Position numbers and translations under genes: made by a program. The notes beneath the pieces were generated by a model. The model was given only the letters and a program-made list of their open reading frames with translations. It had not been told where the DNA came from and did no database searches. Below, piece after piece: positions 62,450 through 64,000 of a stretch of DNA of 64,000 nt. The stretch is taken from contig SVDC01000001.1 of the NCBI GenBank assembly GCA_015058045.1, positions 119,727 through 183,726 of the forward strand, written 5' to 3'. Position 1 is the first letter of the stretch. Every line of letters begins with the position of its first letter. This DNA is from Cellulosilyticum sp. (GTDB lineage Bacteria > Bacillota > Clostridia > Lachnospirales > Cellulosilyticaceae).

Positions 62450-62992
62450 ATGAATACAATGAATACGTATTATGGGAAAAAAATTAATCCAATGAAAATG
62501 ACAGTTGAGGATATTTGCATTGAAGATATTGCCCATGCATTAAGTTTGTTATGTAGGGGTGGAGGACATTTAAATAGATTTTATTCAGTAGCACAGCATT
62601 CCATCAATTGTGCAAATGAAGCCAGAGCAAGAGGCCTATCTCATCGCATAGAATTAGCTTGTTTATTACATGATGCAAGTGAGGCTTATATTTCAGATAT
62701 TATTCGTCCAGTAAAAGTACATTTAACCAATTATTATGAAATAGAAGAAAGGATTATGGCTACTGTTTTAGAAAAGTTTGGACTTGGGGATTTAAATGAA
62801 GCAGAAAATCAAGAATGGAAACAAATAGATGATGATATGTTAGAAAATGAATTAAAGGAAATGATGGAAGGTGAAAAGGATAGAACGCCTGTAAAATTAA
62901 TGTCTATGCCTAATTTTCAAGAAAGTCACTATAAAGTAGTTGAAACTCAATTTTTAGAGATGGCTAGGGAACTGGTAGAATTGAAGTCTTAA
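62450..62992 (+). CDS. HD-domain phosphohydrolase (YfbR-like)
   Basis: A 180-residue protein with an HD domain. The metal-binding pattern is visible: SVAQHSINCANEAR near residue 47, LLHDASEAYISDIIRPVK near 74 with the H-D pair, and a later D in QIDDDMLENEL. Proteins with this arrangement include YfbR-type 5'-deoxynucleotidases, but the substrate here is not known. The ATG follows AGGGGGAATGAG; ATG 62459 is an in-frame alternative. No operon partner is evident. Confidence 0.82.
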   Translation: MNTMNTYYGKKINPMKMTVEDICIEDIAHALSLLCRGGGHLNRFYSVAQHSINCANEARARGLSHRIELACLLHDASEAYISDIIRPVKVHLTNYYEIEERIMATVLEKFGLGDLNEAENQEWKQIDDDMLENELKEMMEGEKDRTPVKLMSMPNFQESHYKVVETQFLEMARELVELKS

Positions 62993-63000
62993 CGGGGATG

Positions 63001-63055
63001 ATGGTTAGAAAAATCATAAGAATATCATATTAGCACTCATAATGGTTAGAAAAAT
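63001..63055 (+). repeat. 14-bp direct repeat upstream of the fasciclin gene
   Basis: The 14-nt unit ATGGTTAGAAAAAT occurs at 63001-63014 and 63042-63055, a 41-bp period. Both lie in the short gap before the fasciclin-domain gene and could be a regulatory site or a chance duplication. Confidence 0.6.
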
Positions 63056-63096
63056 GGATACAATACTTATGAAATCTATCATAAAGGAGCATAAGT

Positions 63097-63609
63097 ATGA
63101 AACATAAAAAGGGACTCATATTAGTGACTGTACTGATGGTAGCCGTCATACTACAAAGTAGCATGTGCTTAATGGCAAAACCTAGAGCAAATAAAGATAT
63201 GGATATCGTTGAGATTGCACAGCAAAATCAAGACCTTACCACATTAGTAAAAGCATTAGAGAGTGCTGGATTAGTGGATGATTTAAAAGGTGCAGGACCA
63301 TTTACTGTTTTTGCACCAACTGATAATGCCTTTAAAAATCTACCTAGTGGAACATTAGAAGATCTCTTGAAACCAGAAAATAAGGATAAGCTGGTAGATA
63401 TCTTAAATTACCATATGAAAACAGGAAAGGTTTCTTCAGAAGAAGCACTTAAACTAAATGGACAAGATATTGTCATGCTAAATGGTAAGCCTGCCAAAAT
63501 TGAAGTAAGAGATGGCAATTTATATATTGATGGTGCAAAAGTCATTGTAGCAGATATCCAGGCTAAGAATGGTGTCATTCATATTATTGACGCAGTGATG
63601 TTACCATAG
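63097..63609 (+). CDS. Secreted fasciclin (FAS1) domain protein
   Basis: A 170-residue exported protein. The signal peptide lies at about 1-28 (KKGLILVTVLMVAVILQSS). One FAS1 domain covers about 37-170, with the H1 box GPFTVFAPTDNAFKNLP near 68-84 and the H2-type end IHIIDAVMLP. FAS1 domains mediate adhesion or matrix contact; no cell-wall anchor or transmembrane tail is visible, so it is secreted or loosely bound. The ATG follows AAAGGAGC. A terminator follows 9 bp after the stop. Confidence 0.9.
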   Translation: MKHKKGLILVTVLMVAVILQSSMCLMAKPRANKDMDIVEIAQQNQDLTTLVKALESAGLVDDLKGAGPFTVFAPTDNAFKNLPSGTLEDLLKPENKDKLVDILNYHMKTGKVSSEEALKLNGQDIVMLNGKPAKIEVRDGNLYIDGAKVIVADIQAKNGVIHIIDAVMLP

Positions 63610-63617
63610 CGTGTTCG

Positions 63618-63645
63618 CCCCTCGGTCTAATGATTGAGGGGTTTT
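63618..63645 (+). terminator. Rho-independent terminator after the fasciclin gene
   Basis: A 10-bp stem (63618-63627 with 63632-63641, two G-U pairs), a 4-nt loop and four T residues. Confidence 0.88.
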
Positions 63646-63719
63646 ATAATATGAGTTTATACGAGATGCAATTATAAAAGGCTTTTAGGAGTTACTAGAT
63701 ACCAATGGAGGAATGAATC

Positions 63720-64000
63720 ATGATACTTAATATAGGAAAACATGATTGTACAGAATTATGGGATGGTGTGCTTTATAAAGCACTATCAGGTTATCCCAAT
63801 GTGACAGATAATGAGATGAAAGATATCCTTGATTTCATCGCATATGAAAAAATGTATGAAAGAGAAGTTGAAATCGTATGCGACAATCCAAAGATATATA
63901 CATATGTCATGAAAGAAAGCAGGAATGCAGCCAATGATCCTGCTGATTTTTTTCACTATGTCATGTTTGCATGGGGGAATTGTCAAGCTGGAGATAGACT
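63720..64000 (+). CDS. Unknown protein, 5' part (runs off the window)
   Basis: An open frame from ATG 63720, 8 nt after GGAGG, continues to the window end for about 93 codons. It begins MILNIGKHDCTELWDGVLYK. The visible part is soluble, acidic and rich in Asp, Glu, Tyr and Cys, with the stretch AANDPADFFHYVMFAW near residue 72. I do not recognise the family. The good ribosome binding site and the codon pattern support a real gene. Confidence 0.7.
   Translation, partial: MILNIGKHDCTELWDGVLYKALSGYPNVTDNEMKDILDFIAYEKMYEREVEIVCDNPKIYTYVMKESRNAANDPADFFHYVMFAWGNCQAGDR

Noticed and set aside
1..64000. CRISPR arrays, tRNA or rRNA genes, insertion sequences, prophage genes
   Set aside because: None was seen on either strand: no regularly spaced repeats, no transposase or integrase frames, and no cloverleaf-like segments in the gaps I read.

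Overview
The window is a low-GC chromosomal stretch of an anaerobic, motile, Gram-positive bacterium of the class Clostridia, most like the Lachnospirales (Cellulosilyticum / 'Clostridium lentocellum'-like). This placement is inferred from gene content and order and was not tested by a search. Support comes from AT-rich coding, strong GGAGG ribosome binding sites, Firmicutes-type gene order (fla/che operon followed by rpsB-tsf-pyrH-frr-uppS-cdsA-dxr-rseP-ispG and rimP-nusA-ylxR-ylxQ-infB-rbfA-nrnA-truB-ribF-rpsO-pnp), the CheC/CheD/FliY chemotaxis branch, a SpoIIM-like gene, and rubrerythrin.

Layout. 1-4.7 kb: 3' end of rny (RNase Y), purB, a divergent nfeD-like gene, proC and a SpoIIM-like membrane protein. 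4.8-34.3 kb: one continuous flagellar/chemotaxis operon, flgB-flgC-fliE-fliF-fliG-fliH-fliI-fliJ-motE-fliK-flgD-flgE-flbD-motA-motB-fliL-fliM-fliY-cheY-fliO-fliP-fliQ-fliR-flhB-flhA-flhF-flhG-cheB-cheA-cheW-cheC-cheD-sigD, followed by three small accessory genes. It encodes rod, MS-ring, switch, export apparatus, hook, stator, the chemotaxis kinase with its adaptation proteins, and the late sigma factor. A sigma-A-like promoter and two overlapping CodY-like boxes lie upstream. 34.3-53.6 kb: translation, isoprenoid/lipid and RNA-turnover genes in several transcription units, with terminators after tsf, frr, truB, rpsO and pnp and structured leaders before rpsB, rimP, rpsO and pnp. 53.6-64 kb: a looser accessory region with a CPBP protease, a methyltransferase-like protein, a GNAT enzyme, an EcsC protein, rubrerythrin, a membrane-anchored protein with an excisionase-like domain, a D,D-carboxypeptidase with divergent SLH-like repeats, small membrane proteins, an MBL hydrolase, an HD hydrolase, a fasciclin-domain protein, and at least three decayed genes.

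Most of the window is standard, highly conserved machinery, and I see no clear new multi-gene system. The points most worth a second look are: a CheB with no receiver domain; a FlgD whose C-terminal domain looks triplicated; a 24-bp double CodY-like site before the flagellar operon; perfect inverted repeats inside the operon without terminator U-tracts; a long hairpin next to the rpsB ribosome binding site; a membrane-tethered excisionase-like fold next to a broken acetyltransferase gene; a carboxypeptidase with SLH-like repeats; and a membrane-protein gene split by a single in-frame TAA.
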